Counted from the stretch's first letter, positions 1-12,122 are shown. The stretch is 64,000 nt of DNA from Cerrena zonata (GCA_038087015.1 JASBNA010000062.1:124001-188000); one strand, 5' to 3'. Numbers and translations: made by a program. Notes: generated from the letters alone by a model not told the origin.

Positions 1-8
1 TTGGGGGG

Positions 9-32
9 GAGAGAGAGAGAGAGAGAGAGAGA
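9..32. repeat. (GA)12 microsatellite
   Basis: Twelve uninterrupted GA dinucleotides follow a short G run at the window edge. Confidence 0.95.
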
Positions 33-1237
33 TGCTTAGAACATGTATTGATATAATAATAGGTCCACAAGATTTGAAGTTGGTGTGCATGAGACCACGG
101 TAGCACACGGTCAGTTAAAACGTTGTCCATCGTCGATGATTTTGTTACCAATACTACAGCGCCGCATTGGCGTGAGATTGCGGAACTAACAAATGACTTT
201 CAATATTTGTCACCGAACAGCATTGGTACAAAAAATAGAGAAATCGTACCATAATGAACATACAATATACCTGCTGCATGTCGCTAGGAGTTCTTGGTGC
301 ATGCAAAATGCTGTCGATATAACATATAATACGGGATTACAAAAGCATTAGTCTTCGCGTAGCAAGAAGTGAGAAGTAAATGAGCAATACTATTGAACGA
401 AGGACAATGCATCTCACCTTTGATAGCAACCGTTCGCAAATTACGATCGAATAGATCGATGCATATAGTCACTGGCTAGTTACTAGTATACCTGAGATAT
501 AACTCAGTTGTCATATCACTTCCATTAAGAGATATGCATGAGCATTGTACCTGGGCAACCAGTTTGAGTTCATTGCTATACATCTGCGACTATCTTGACT
601 ATAAGCATCAAAGCGAGCACTCTAGGAGACAACTTGAATCGGTGATTGAATCTATAAATGAGAGGAATAGCATGCTAGAACTGTCCTCTATTAAGTGACA
701 AACATTCGCGAGAGGTAGAGCTATGAGTTGAGGTGAATGATGGACAAGAGAGGTAGAACGATAGGGATACAACTCAATTTGAGGTCGCCGAATTGCAAAG
801 TTGCCGGTCAAACAGTGGCTTTGAGCGGCTCAAGCCGAAACCGAACCGAACCAGCTTAAGCCGAGCCGTGTACAACACTAGCCTTCAGCCAAAATCGCGA
901 CCAATTTGCCCAGCCCGCTCGCAAGCTCGCGCCTTTCCAAACTCCGAAAACCCAAAAAGGAAGGCGGGCCTGGCTCGCGAGTGGGATGGTTTTACGAGCC
1001 TACAGTTGTCCAGTCGTAAAGAGCAGAGGCTATACATTTACAGTCCGAAAAGCAGAGGCCTGACATACTTACCGCTGTCACAACATCTCACTGTCATGAC
1101 GCTGTGACAGCATTGTGACGAACTTCGATCGTTTTCGATTTCATCCGATGTAGTACTCAAGCGCCCAAATTACAGCTCTCCTCACATCTTCTCCGACCTC
1201 ACCTTAACGACAGATAATAAACTTGCTGCTTGTCCCC
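33..1237. other. No gene recognised
   Basis: Only short frames without domain-like composition are present on either strand. I see no repeat shared with the rest of the window. Confidence 0.5.
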
Positions 1238-2675
1238 ATGTCTTCAGTACACACACGTAAAACGGCTAGTGCCATGCTCCAACAAGCTAAAAAGATCGCG
1301 ACAAAGCGTCGCAAGGAAAAGGAGACAATGGAAAAAGGTCGATTAGTTGCTTGTATTACCAGGTGATGATGTTAATCCCTTTGCGCAGATATGAAGAATA
1401 TCTACAGCCAAATGGCTAATGCAGCTGTGGAGAGCTGTATCCGTCCAGCGGTATATAATGCCTATGACCTCTACAATTTTGCTTTCGAGCATAATGTCGC
1501 AACTCCTTGTACACCAGAAGAGCTAAACCTCCCTCTCATATGGATATACTGTATGGTGGATTCTGCGGAGACCGAAGATGACTGGATCAAGAGACGGCAT
1601 CATAAATCTGGACTTTCCAGAGATGATTTTATCTATCTTTCCCCTTACTATCCTTCATCTGATTCCATGTCACTTGATCAGGCACAATTCATACCTAGAC
1701 GCACTTACGAAGTAATGGAAGCAGTCGTAAATGCCAGCAACAACGTGGCTATCATTCATGCTTCTTTGGAGCATGTCAGCTCTCCTGTCAACGACGAGGA
1801 TGCCCAACAAATTAGGGTCCTTGGATGGTATTTTCACCAGATCGTTGATTTCTGCATGTATGCCTGCCATTTTGCTTGGCTATCTGGTACGATGACACCA
1901 ACATTTGTACCTTTCGATTTGTATGAATACATGGACCTCTGCTATCGTGCCAACACCCATCTCGGCCCTGCACTCCAGAAGATCGGATATCAGGATCGTT
2001 ATGAAGTACCCTGGAGCCCATCTATCAGTAGGTGATATAATTCGTCTCCACTACAATCACTCACATGTAATAGATTTACAATCTGTACAGATCGTTGACC
2101 GCAGCCACCCCCTCGCTACAATGATGTTTACCAATGAACTGCATCATTGCCCGTTTGATGTTGACAATGTGCATTCGTGGGCAGACTTCGTCGCACAGTC
2201 CCCTGACGAGATTAAGACCGTGTACCGTCATGTTATACACTACATACGACGTTCACAGAAAATTGTGGCTGGAGATATCGACATTATCACGGAGTGCAAG
2301 ACGAAGTTCGAAACTGTATTGGATCCTCCTCCCCCCACCCGTGAATCGCTGCAGGCCCGCTTCATGGCAGAGTGGCTCCCTATGAATCCAGACATTCTGC
2401 GGGTTACCGACATTTATAATAAAGCCAATGCCAAAGTTGATGCTCTGCAAGCAGCTCTTCAGGCCAATAAACGAAAACGTCTCGAGAAAGCTGGTCCTAG
2501 TGGCTCTGGATCTAGTGGAGAACACCACAATGGCACCAGCCAGGGTGCTCCCCTCCCTGCTGGCCTGTCAGGAGGAAATAACGATGGAGGTGATGGAGGT
2601 GATGTAGGTCGAGGTGACGGAGAAGATGCTGATTCGCTTATTGGGGGCTTGGAGTTACGCGCTACACTACTTTAA
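1238..2675 (+). CDS. Spliced unknown protein with acidic Gly/Asp-rich tail
   Basis: I do not recognise this family. The start at 1238 is chosen because a 51-bp intron at 1338-1388 (donor in GGTCGAT, acceptor TTGCGCAG) joins a basic first exon (MSSVHTRKTASAMLQQAKK) in frame to the long exon beginning at 1389. The frame changes near 2006-2090. An 85-bp GT-AG intron there (donor GTACCC, acceptor CTGTACAG) restores one reading frame, although a frameshift is the alternative. The C-terminus has a basic stretch (NKRKRLEKAG) followed by Ser/Gly repeats and a Gly/Asp-rich tail (GGDGGDVGRGDGEDAD). No signal peptide or clear membrane segment is visible. The gene stands alone between decayed DNA. It reads as intact, but its function is unknown. 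Confidence 0.6.
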
Positions 2676-4325
2676 GTAAAATCTCGCTATTTCTTCGTCT
2701 GGAATTATTCTTCTGTATACTGCATGATATGTACTGTATTCTCATTTTTGATATCTATTGGTGTGTTACCAGTCACCTTACACTATGCACTCGATGCCAC
2801 AATGTTGTTATAGTCGATGGGAATACCTGCCACTCAAGCATCAACCAAAACGAGACGTCCCAATTTAGAAACGTGGGAAATATACTGATGGCCTCCAACG
2901 CCCGCACGTGTGTCGACCGAGCTCACGAGAATTTCCGGAAACTTGGTTTGAGCTGATAACGAGACCCTGAACACAGAGATGATACTTAAAAAGCCAAGTA
3001 GTTACGATACAACAGGTATTATGCTGGGTGGCACCTCAGCCACATTATAGCGCTTAAACCGTGGAAAACAGCGAACACTAGACGACTAGGTTTTGTTTTG
3101 TGAAACGGCTAGGCTCAGCTACAGCCTCAACCCAGGATGAAGACAATCGTTCACCCTGCAATAGAGGCTGACGTCTCTGAAGTGAGACCTAGGTGGTGTC
3201 CAGCGGAGTCTAAACCTAAACGCCCAAATAGACGCGCTGACTCGAAAGCACGGACTTGGGCCCCGTGAAGAATATTCAGTTGTCTGAACTTGGGACTTCT
3301 GTATTTTTGTTACATATAGTAGCTGGAGGGCTCTCACAGACTGTTCTCACCTCAGAAATAAGGTCCCGACATTCACTAATTCTTAATAAGTGATAGCATG
3401 CCTCTGGCACCGTCTGGCACAATAGAGATTCACAAAAGTACTAGGGCTAGAATCGTCATATCAACAAGACTGAAGTATGGAACAGTATTAGAATACAATA
3501 TGGAGCTGTTAAGAATGACTGCGTGCCAGATAACAGTGGGGTCAGTGTTGTAGGTGTGGGTGTCTGTGCAAATCTCAATATAGATGACACAGTTTCAATC
3601 TCGAGATGGAGTTTATTGAGACTATTAGCATCAGGTATGGATGGAAGTATGAGTAGTCTATAAGCAGCTCAGATTATACAATGCCCCATGCGGGACAACA
3701 AAATCTGAGTGAGTGAGTGCATGCTGGAGTGAACAGGACTGAAGCTCAAGTCCAGAGGAACTGCGGAACAAGATGATGAATTCGAGGCTGGGACGGACAC
3801 AGAGTAGCGTATATTGAGGAGTGTAGACGTAAACGGAAGTGTATAACAGGTAGACGGGGGAGAAAACACTGGCTGCCTCATTGGCGAGTGGACTTTTTCG
3901 ACGAGCTACCGTTCAATGTCGTCAATATAGCATTAGGGGAGAGCACTAGAAGTATCCAAAGGGCGATCACGATGCTCCGAACATCGCGACGTTCGAGTGT
4001 CGACAAGCTCTGTAGAAAGGTTGCCATCGTCAACGGTATCTGCGCGAAGTGAACCATCTGTCACGTTCGCCATCCATTGGGATCGCTTTCCCACTTTTGT
4101 AGAACCGTACCTCGATATGACACAGAGCTTTCGGGAGCTACGGTCTCGTGGTTCGGTCTCGCCCTGGTGGGAGTATCGAGAGAGTTTTCCATACTATGGC
4201 AAGATCTGCGGTTCGTAAGCTATCTTCGTTGATAGCCTAGTAAATTGCGCGTATACTCTCACTCTACAAACCTATATACGACTAAATGGTGAGGTTATTT
4301 TATACAGAAATAATTTAACACTTAC
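2676..4325. other. Decayed DNA; no intact gene
   Basis: Short frames on both strands are broken by stops. One arm of a 43-bp inverted repeat lies here. An ORF at 3997-4218 (+) and its antisense both look loosely protein-like, but neither can be assigned. Confidence 0.4.
3165..3207 (-). repeat. 43-bp inverted repeat, left arm (RWTPP motif)
   Basis: The reverse complement matches 4686-4728 with four mismatches. Both arms translate to the same peptide motif, here RWTPPRSHFRDVSL on the minus strand, so this is probably a relic of a shared coding element. Confidence 0.7.
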
Positions 4326-4466
4326 TTGCTGTTCAATAAAGAACTTTGATGGCACAACCGCCAGCGTAATTCCTGCCTGTCCGAAAGATTGTGCATAAAG
4401 GAGTACCAGTAAGACAACAGTCTTGCCCAGCGCAGGTGTAATCACCAGAGGTAATCTTTCGTTCCG
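4326..4466 (-). pseudogene. Possible helicase fragment
   Basis: The minus strand encodes ERLPLVITPALGKTVVLL followed by LAVVPSKFFIEQQ. The GKT and the following VVP-S motif resemble helicase motifs I and Ia of RecQ-like proteins found elsewhere in the window. It is short, has no start, and lies in decayed sequence. The assignment is tentative. Confidence 0.3.
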
Positions 4467-4685
4467 AGCACAAGATCTAGTCTGTGTTGTAGTTGAAAGT
4501 CTTGGACATTAGACAGGGTCCATTATTCGTGGATAATATTTTCAAAATGGGATACTTGAGTAAGAGAACCGACAGTAGTATGGACGTGCTAAGGTTTCAA
4601 GACGAGTTGAGCTCACGTGTTCGTGCCGGCGGCAAAATGATGGCCGAGGGGATGCCGCTCCCATTCTCCCTACAGAGATTAAAAG

Positions 4686-4728
4686 TCCGCTGGACACCAC
4701 CTAAGTCCCACTTCAGAGACATAAGCCT
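4686..4728 (+). repeat. 43-bp inverted repeat, right arm (RWTPP motif)
   Basis: This is the partner of 3165-3207. On the plus strand it encodes RWTPPKSHFRDISL at the end of a short frame that stops at 4741. It ends just before the TA-flanked element at 4746. Confidence 0.7.
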
Positions 4729-4745
4729 AAAACGGCTGTAATGTA

Positions 4746-5431
4746 CAGTGTAGGACGGGCCCTTTACACGGCACTACTCCTTTACACACCTCAATGAAAA
4801 GTCCCGTAGCATTTGGCTTCTTGCCACAAACTTGTTACCTATGTAAAGCAAGCATATAGAGCCTTCATCTTTCGCAATTTCAGAGTTTTCAGTGCAGTTG
4901 TTGCCATCCGAGGTGAAAAACATATCTCTAGAATGTGAAAGCGAAATTTGATTCTGCCCCGGGAACCGATTGAAACAAGCTGTTGTGTCCTCGGATGCTC
5001 ATGGCAGACTTTTCCAAGTGATTCTTAATAACAGTAAGTAATTTATTGAGAGATTAGCCTGCGTCTCCTTTTCCCATATTCTAACCGGTGGTACAAGGAG
5101 AGCAATGTACGCTCGTCTGAGTCACAGTGAGTCACAGGAACTCACACTGTAACAGGCTATCTGCAGAGAGCGAGGATCATATTATTACTAAATATAGTAA
5201 TTATTGACTCCCATAAGGCGTGATGTGACCGTGTAAAGGACCTATTACACGGGCAAAACCACTGAAATGTGAGTTACACAGGTTTGGCACATCCATTTAT
5301 TCTCAAACCTCACATAATACATATTCAAGCTATTCTAAAGCCTGCCATCCACCCAATTTTGGTAGAAGTAACACCCAGCCACAGGGAATGACATAGGAAA
5401 TTTGGGCGTGTAAAGGACCCGTCCTACACTG
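4746..5431. mobile_element. 686-bp non-autonomous TA-insertion element, family 1
   Basis: The ends are CAGTGTAGGACGGGCCCTTT and its inverted copy, forming 25-bp terminal inverted repeats with one mismatch. They are flanked by TA at 4744-4745 and 5432-5433. TA target duplication and a CAGT start fit the Tc1/mariner-pogo superfamily (established knowledge); the assignment is inference. There is no coding capacity. An internal repeat of the TIR core (GTGTAAAGGACCTATTACAC) lies near 5231. A sister element is at 44639-45349. Confidence 0.85.
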
Positions 5432-5859
5432 TATTCAATTTGGGAAATGCGAGTCGTGGTACATGCCATAGGTTTGTAAGCTATGAGATAGGTCTATCCC
5501 TTCCTATACCATAGGACTCGATCAGTGCTAGAAAGGGAATATCCAGCTTTTCCTGTAACAAATAGAACACGTACTGCAGTGCAATTTCCAACCCGTCGAT
5601 ATCTGAGTAGCATTATTCCCCTTTCCGTAAATAGGGGAGTCAGTATAGACCGCTATCCACCATGTAGCCCTCTTCTAGTATATGTATGTTAAATATCTGT
5701 GAGTCTCGAGATCAGCAACTAATAATCATTGAATACAACCTCGCATATGGCAGGTTGTGTGACACTCGCTGTCACTTTGTGACATTACAACACATGTAAC
5801 ATTCCACATGTTATTTTTACATGTAGATCGTTTGCACTCTAAGGCCGCCAGCTGAAACC

Positions 5860-6753
5860 AGGACCCCTGGCTATTCCCCAGGAGGTTATATCCCACGTGC
5901 GGACGGATGTGGTCATTTCGGACCCCCTATGTTGTAGTCCTTAAAGGACGGATTGGCCGAAATTTTGGCCGAGGTTGTATCCTCCGGCCCGACGAAAGTG
6001 CCTTATGCGCACGGAGGTTGTATCCCTCTAGAGGACGGATCATACGGTACAGGACGGAGCTGGTAAGAAGATGTGCGGTGAATGTTGTGAGGATGTTTTT
6101 GTCCGTCTCCAGGCACAATCGAATGTATGTTTTAGGTTTTTCCAATGCGGTCAAAACGGCAATACTGGAGTGGTGCTTGAGTAGCTGCGACCGCCCACTG
6201 TGGCCTCAGCTGAACCCACTTGTATGGGAAAATATTGGTTGTCTGCACAGCTGTTAAGCCGTTTTCACACATAGCTGCACTGTGTAGTCCTTCGACGATA
6301 GAACATTGTGCAGGACGAATACTTATTGTGGGGATGAGGAGTCTTCCGGTGATTCAGATATTGAGATTGAGAGTTAGTTATGTTCTCCGATAGTACAACT
6401 GTCTTGGACATGTCCTTAGAATACTGTACATGCTGTTAATGCATGATAATTGTTGTTCCGTTTCTCGCATTGTCTGAGTTTGAAATGAACATATAGAGCA
6501 TTTTTAAAACATATGTGCCGTATTTGAGGTTATATCCCATAAAAAGGACACATTGCGCCGATTTCGATGTTGTATCCCATGAAAAGGACGGATCACCCGT
6601 ATGTCAAGCCTATGTACCGATTTCGGACGAAAAGTGCCCAAAAATCGAGGTTGTATCCCATTTCGGACGTCTAGACGCCAAAATATAGAGGACGGATTGG
6701 CCCGAAAATTGGGATTTTGGGATATAACCTTCTGGGGAATAGCCAGGGGTCCT
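5860..6753 (+). mobile_element. 894-bp hAT-like element, copy A
   Basis: This copy has imperfect terminal inverted repeats of about 36 bp beginning AGGACCCCTGGCTATTCCCC. The interior carries many copies, in both orientations, of a subterminal motif of the form GGTTRTATCCC followed by GGACGGAT, of the kind often bound by a transposase. It is the same length as copy B at 12742-13635 and lies in the opposite orientation. Their longest frame gives identical protein over its last 116 or so residues, so the copies are very similar. It encodes no transposase. The flanks are CTGAAACC on the left and ATGTAACG on the right; they are not duplicates of each other but match copy B's flanks crosswise. The hAT assignment rests on the inferred 8-bp duplications. 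Confidence 0.85.
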
Positions 6754-6761
6754 ATGTAACG

Positions 6762-6801
6762 GTCACAAAATCATGATGTAAGCACCGAAAATGGCAACTA
6801 G
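6762..6801 (-). repeat. Severed part of the long repeat of the RecQ/DUF6589 element
   Basis: The reverse complement matches 12123-12159 and adjoins copy A. In the inferred ancestral order it was continuous with 13644 onward, forming the inner end of the right long terminal repeat. Confidence 0.75.
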
Positions 6802-6928
6802 AAAATAGCGGCAACACAGTCGCACTTTACCGATCCCACCACTACAGTAATCAACAGAATCTCTCAATAATAATAAAACAAAAAAAAAAACAAAAAAACA
6901 ACAATTTACATTGGACACACCTATTGTT

Positions 6929-6960
6929 CCTTCGCTTCCGTCTTCGACGGAAGCTCCGTC
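6929..6960 (+). repeat. Hairpin repeat unit 1 of 4
   Basis: The core CTTCCGTCTTCGACGGAAG forms a perfect stem with a TTC loop and is followed by CTCCGTC. Confidence 0.85.
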
Positions 6961-6976
6961 ACTCAGACGCTGCCAC

Positions 6977-7010
6977 TCCTCCGCTTCTGTCTTCGACAGA
7001 AGCTCCGTCG
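6977..7010 (+). repeat. Hairpin repeat unit 2 of 4
   Basis: The core CTTCTGTCTTCGACAGAAG differs from unit 1 by a compensatory pair change in the stem and is again followed by CTCCGTC. Confidence 0.85.
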
Positions 7011-7490
7011 TGTGGCGGCACTTATATAGGTAGAAAATAAACTTAAATAAGAAACATAACAAGTATATATGTCCGCAGCAAAAGGGAAATTAAGTACAAT
7101 AATGGTCATGCAAGTGCTGAAAAGGGGAGATGAAAGGTCACTGACCGGTACAAGCCGGGGAAGGCAGAAAAGGGAAGAAAGAGACGGGAGCAGGGGGAGA
7201 AGCAAACACTCCATCACGTGAGCAAGAAGAGACACCAGGTAGCCAGTCAGAGAGGCGCTGGTAATCCTCGATAAGGTAAGAAAAGGGTGCGGACCAACTG
7301 TTGGTCAGGTGAAACGGAAAATGTTCCAATAGATAATAACTAGTTAAAAGCAGCGACAAGTCGCACAATTCCGATACCTTGCGGTACACTAAAGTTTAAC
7401 AAAGTACAAATGGATATTTACTAGCCCATGTCAATTAAGTGCCAAAAAAATGTAATAAGACATGGACCAAAAAAACATCTTGTGAATGTT

Positions 7491-7522
7491 CCTCCGGTTC
7501 TGTCTGCGACAGAACCTCCGTC
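7491..7522 (+). repeat. Hairpin repeat unit 3 of 4
   Basis: The core GGTTCTGTCTGCGACAGAACC keeps the stem by paired changes and is followed by TCCGTC. Confidence 0.8.
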
Positions 7523-7607
7523 ACATCACTGCGTAAGCAAGAAATTACAATGGTATAAAACAATGACATATAGATAAGTAAAAAATAAGAACATATCCCC
7601 ATCTCTG

Positions 7608-7642
7608 CTCCTCCGCATCTGTCTTCGACAGAAGCTCCGTCG
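7608..7642 (+). repeat. Hairpin repeat unit 4 of 4
   Basis: The core ATCTGTCTTCGACAGAAGC matches unit 2 except at one stem position and is followed by TCCGTCG. Confidence 0.8.
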
Positions 7643-8038
7643 CAGGATGGCGACCAAAGGCGCGAGGACGGGAAAAGGCCAAGAAAAGGAAGTGGTAAGC
7701 AAGGACAAACAATGTGTAGGGGAGACGCGACGCGACGTGGAGCAGGTCACAGGGTCCTGCGCGAAAGGTCACGTGAAATCGAAAACGTCCCAAGAGGAAA
7801 CCGATCCAGGGTATCGGAACCGATCCTTTGGGATCGGAATAGTTGTAGAACTAAAGGATTGGCCACTTTCTTTGACATATCTCACGCGACAATGTACTTT
7901 GAAGCAACAGTAATAATGATATTTGAATGTTACACGAGTATCGTACGCTGTACACCATCCCTATGCCACTATGGAATCTCAAATCCTTCATACTGAACTG
8001 TCCCCGCCTCCGAGTCTGCTACCTGAGCTACCTGATCC

Positions 8039-9699
8039 TTGGACTCACAGCGTTTGGATAAGAGGACTGAGCTCGGTGACGGAACTGCCGCTATTATACA
8101 TGTCAAGAAATCTGCTAGACAGCTCCCGTCGACTGCAGTTCAAGAACTACATTTGAAGCGTGCTGAAGGGATTCTGAATCCTGTGACGTTCTTGAAGGTC
8201 TATGAACTTCATACAGCTGCACAGCATAACATCGAGGAACATATGGCTGATGTCATTCTTCGAGTCCTTTTGGAAAGCGAAGAATTCAATCGACCACATC
8301 ATCGCTACATCACTAAACACAAGAATAATCAGATCAAGGCCTTACCTTGCGGACCTGAACATATCTCGTGCGAGTATATGATGCCTAGTATGCCAATCTC
8401 TGAAGCATCATATGAGGGTAACCTACAGGTTTGGGGAACTGTTAGACATCGGGCAGGTTACGTCACACTAGAACAATGAAGGAAACTTGCAACAGAAAAG
8501 GTCGTTTGTCCCCTTGGTGATCAACTTACAACTAATCGACTTCGCGGAGCGGCGAAAGCACGATGTCAAGATCGCAATTCCGAAGAACGATTGGATAACC
8601 TTGTACCCGTCTGGGGAAGGCTCCATGGTTCCATGCCCTTTGAGAAATCACTCCACAAGCAATATATGGGGACCGAAAGTGGTTTCGGATTCAAGCAAGC
8701 ACTCACCCTTCTATTTCGTCATGACCTTGCCAAGGCTACAACAGCTGGTGCATTTCATGAGCGTTTTGGACGTCTGCTTGAACAAATGCTGGAAGCTCAT
8801 TTGCGCAACCTGTGGTGTCTTGTTGCAAACGTCGAGGATGTCTCAGAGCTGACTCAAAAGTCTCCAGAAGAACTACGAAAAATGGCGCAGCTGATCGTTC
8901 ATCAACATGCTTCTGCGAAGGCAATGAATACAGTATTTTATCATCACAGCAATGAATCGGACGAAGTGAAAGCACATACTGTTGGACTCGTTCGTGACCT
9001 TCTCCACTATGCAGTTCTCAAGCACTCTATCAAACACGGCAATGTTGGTATGATGGAGGCATTACTTCCTTATCTTCTCTTCCGATTTGCTGGTGGTCGG
9101 AACTCCCACTATTGTACTCAAGTTCTTGAAACGTTACAAGGCATTCACCGAGAGTGGCCAAGTGAAGTTGCCGACTTCGTACGTGACCACTGCTGGCTGA
9201 TAAATCTAACGGGAAAGAGAGATGGTCATACCTCTGCTGATCGAGTCATGGAAGCAGGTATTAAAGATATCAAGGTATGTTTCTGTTTGATTAAAATGTT
9301 AATCCGCAGTCTTGATAAAGATTTTAGGTTTCCTACCGTCCGACTGGACCAAATGTCAACTGGAAGTATCCTGAGAAATTACACCCGGCAATACCTGTAA
9401 TCAGAGCAGTATCAGCGCATGCCGAAGATATCTTCAAAACATGGACTCGATATAAAGCTCATACATCACCCCATGATATCGAGAGCATCAAGGTCTTACA
9501 ATGTGCATATAAAGCTTCAGATTTATATACGTATAAACCAGGACGGAACTTACCAGAGGGAAACACGTTCACCGACTTTGTATTGGAAGGGGCACAGAAG
9601 CTACCTGCCGCTATAACGCGATGGGCAGATGGACGTGCATTTCCACGCTCAACAGAGGAGGACTGGACAGAGAATGATCCAATGGATATCAGTGACTGA
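8039..9699 (+). pseudogene. DUF6589-type protein, one in-frame stop
   Basis: The conserved core GDQLTTNRLRG at about 8519-8551, followed by a Cys-Asp-rich stretch and WGRLHGSMPFEKSL, matches my memory of the DUF6589 family, a basidiomycete repeat-family domain of unknown function. A single TGA at 8477-8479 interrupts an otherwise open frame between LEQ and RKLATEK. A 53-bp intron at 9275-9327 (AAG/GTATGT to TTTTAG) joins the last exon, which ends at 9699 with a short acidic tail. The N-terminus is uncertain: 8039 is the first ATG in frame, but a frame from 7970 may belong after a frameshift. It converges on the RecQ-like gene 147 bp away. The stop fits a CGA-to-TGA change. Role within the inferred transposon: unknown. 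Confidence 0.75.
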
Positions 9700-9845
9700 G
9701 TATCGGCAGCGAAGTGCATCATAAGTACACTGTAGAAATATTTATGACTGTTGTACATTTTCGCTGCTATTATTATCGACCTTTCTTCGTTTTGGTTGTC
9801 TGGGTAGAGGTCGCTTTGGCTAAACGATACATAAGGATGTGTCCA

Positions 9846-12018
9846 TCATACGTCGAGATTAAAATGACAGACCTGTGTATGCGACGGGAGCGATGACATT
9901 GGAGCTGGCTCAAAATCAGTTTCTACAACGGTACATTTTGTCAGCGATGTTGTTTTCTTCGCCTTGGCTTGAGCCTGTTGCTGTAGGGCTTCCTCCGTGT
10001 ATTTCCGATCAACATCCTCTAAAACTTGAAGTACGTTAGAAGCATAAACGGTAACTAGAGGCCAAACATCTTCTGGGAAGTGCGCCTTGATCGCTTCAGC
10101 AGTTTTCAGATCTGCATTGTGCGCCAGCTTCTTCAGGACCTTTTCGGGAAGAAGAAACTCGCATGGTAGAAGGAGAGATGCAGAAGGTGAACTTCCTTCT
10201 TCATACCGCCATATCTTCAGGGCTTGGATAGCGCGGTTCCGCAATATACCAGTACGAGCATGTCGGATATTTGTGTCAGCATCGCCAGGGTTCTCAAACA
10301 CGAAGGTTGGTGGAGGAGCTTCTTCTTGAGATGGCGGAGAGACGGGATTACGACAGTTGGTGCAGTTGTCGCAACAATCATCGCTGTCATGTTCTAAGAA
10401 AAGATTGATAAGTGATAGATAGCAAATATAATGGTCAGAGGTTACGCTTTCGAAGACCTATAGGATTGCAAAAGTAAGCATCCAACGCCTTACGACGACA
10501 ATCCTTGGTGAAAAGCCAATTACGAAATGAGATCTCGATGTGCTTCTTGAACTCCATCCCTTCCTCGGGCTGGAAAATGAGTTCATTTTCATTGTCCTTT
10601 TCTGAAGCTTCTTTGGTAGGCTTCGCACGTGTCCGTTTTCGCTGTTGCTGAAAGACTGACCGCTCTGCAAGTAAGTAAGCCTTAGCCTTCAATGTTGGAG
10701 TCCGACCAGCTCGACCCGCACGCTGAACCCAGACCGACAAAGAGGTACAAAGACCGAATTGAATGACACGTTCAACATCCGGTATATCAGCGCCCTACCG
10801 TGAATTGAAAATAGGTTAGCATGGAAGCAACTACGAGCAAGTGAAGTTTTGAACATACCATCCCAACAGCTTCGGTTGCCACAAGAATCTTGATTTGCCC
10901 GCTGAGAAACTGATGCATGACTCTATCTTTGCTTCCTTGCGCACGGAGACTATGAATGTATGCAATCGAAGAGTGCATATAGTCATGATCAGCGCCTAGC
11001 TTTATAAGAATGTACCGCCAGATCTCTTGAACTTGAGCCCGTGTATTGCCAAAGATTATTGTCTTAGGAATATCGTCGGGGTGAAGGATATTATCGAAAT
11101 CAAGGAGGCTGTCCAAAGATGAGTAGTCATCAGAGGCGTTGATCTCGATCAGTTCCATGTAAATATTAGGACGATCATTACCACGATGCACAAAATAAGC
11201 AGTCTTGCGGCTGATTGCCAAAGTCTCTTCGACCTCAGCTAGGTCAGATGGTGGCTGAAAGTGCTACCATTGGCACCACACCGCGTGGAAGGAATGAGCG
11301 TAGTTGACGAAGATGAGCATAGGCTGGTCGAAAATCTCCACCCCAATGTGCTATACAGTGAGCTTCGTCTATGACACAAGCAAGAATTCGTTGATCGAGC
11401 CCCAGATCTTGAAACATTTTCCGAGCAGAGGGACTATCTAGACACATTTCCGGGGACACAAAGATGGCGCGAAATTTTAGAGCACGTATATCCTGGTGCA
11501 GTACACTTTTAGTGATATCGGAATAGTTAAATAAGACTACCAACCTGTTCAAGGCCTTCACTCCACGTATCTTCATTCACGAAGGCAGCACTAATGCCTA
11601 CTTTTCGAAAACGACGGGCCTACAAGTCGTAATATATGATTATATACGCAAAACGATGCGGGGGGAGACTTACCTGGTCTCGTTGGAGTGCCTTGAGTGG
11701 GCTTATGACAACAAGGGTCTTCATGGAGTTTTCCGGGAGGAGGAGAGGTAACATGCAAGGAATAGTTTTCCCTGAGCCTGTTCCAGCTATTACGACTGTA
11801 TCAAGACCTAGTAGAAGTGCTTCTGCTGTATCAAGTTGCCAGTCATATGCTAGTTTTCCAGTAGAGTCCTTGAATGCAGTTATCATAGCTTTTCGAACCT
11901 TCGTCGAATCGTACTTTCGAGCATTTGTTGCGTTAACACGGGCATTGTGTAGCACCCGGGAAGCCTGCTGGAGTATGGTATCAAGGGAGAATGGAGCAGC
12001 TTTTGATTGGTTAGCCAT
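9846..12018 (-). pseudogene. RecQ-like DEAH helicase, spliced, one frameshift
   Basis: The start at 12018 (MANQSKAAPF) precedes RecQ motifs in order: GTGSGKT (motif I), VVISPLKALQRDQ (Ia), VIDEAHC (II), VALSAT (III), TIIFGNTRAQ (IV), ILVATEAVGMGADIPDV (V, across an intron) and QRAGRAGR (VI). A Cys cluster (CCDNCTNC) then resembles the RecQ zinc-binding region. Four introns fit: 11620-11673, 11493-11544, 10795-10858 and 10394-10445, each 52-64 bp with GT-AG. Near 11244-11250 the frame shifts by one base right after motif III, with no room for an intron, so this copy is probably inactive. RecQ enzymes unwind DNA 3' to 5'. The pairing with DUF6589 inside long repeats suggests a role in element replication or excision (inference). 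Telomere-linked helicases are an alternative family; no telomere repeats are seen here. Confidence 0.85.
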
Positions 12019-12122
12019 ACTAAAGTAGCGAGGTAAAGGTAGAGTTACGAAGCGAAGAGGATGTAAAGGAAGAGCGAGTAACAATGGGTTGCGCGGCCAC
12101 TGCGTTTGACAGCTTCAACAAT

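Larger units (their letters stand above)
6802..8038. other. Non-coding flank of the DUF6589 gene with hairpin repeats
   Basis: Apart from four hairpin repeats listed separately and an A-rich stretch near 6870-6900, I see no gene. A short exon-like frame from 7970 (MESQILHTELSPPPSLLPEL) may be the true N-terminus of the DUF6589 protein in another frame. Confidence 0.45.

Noticed and set aside
8477..8479. TGA as selenocysteine or reassigned codon
   Set aside because: Other genes here use TGA as a terminator, and broken mobile genes also carry frameshifts, so simple nonsense mutation is enough.
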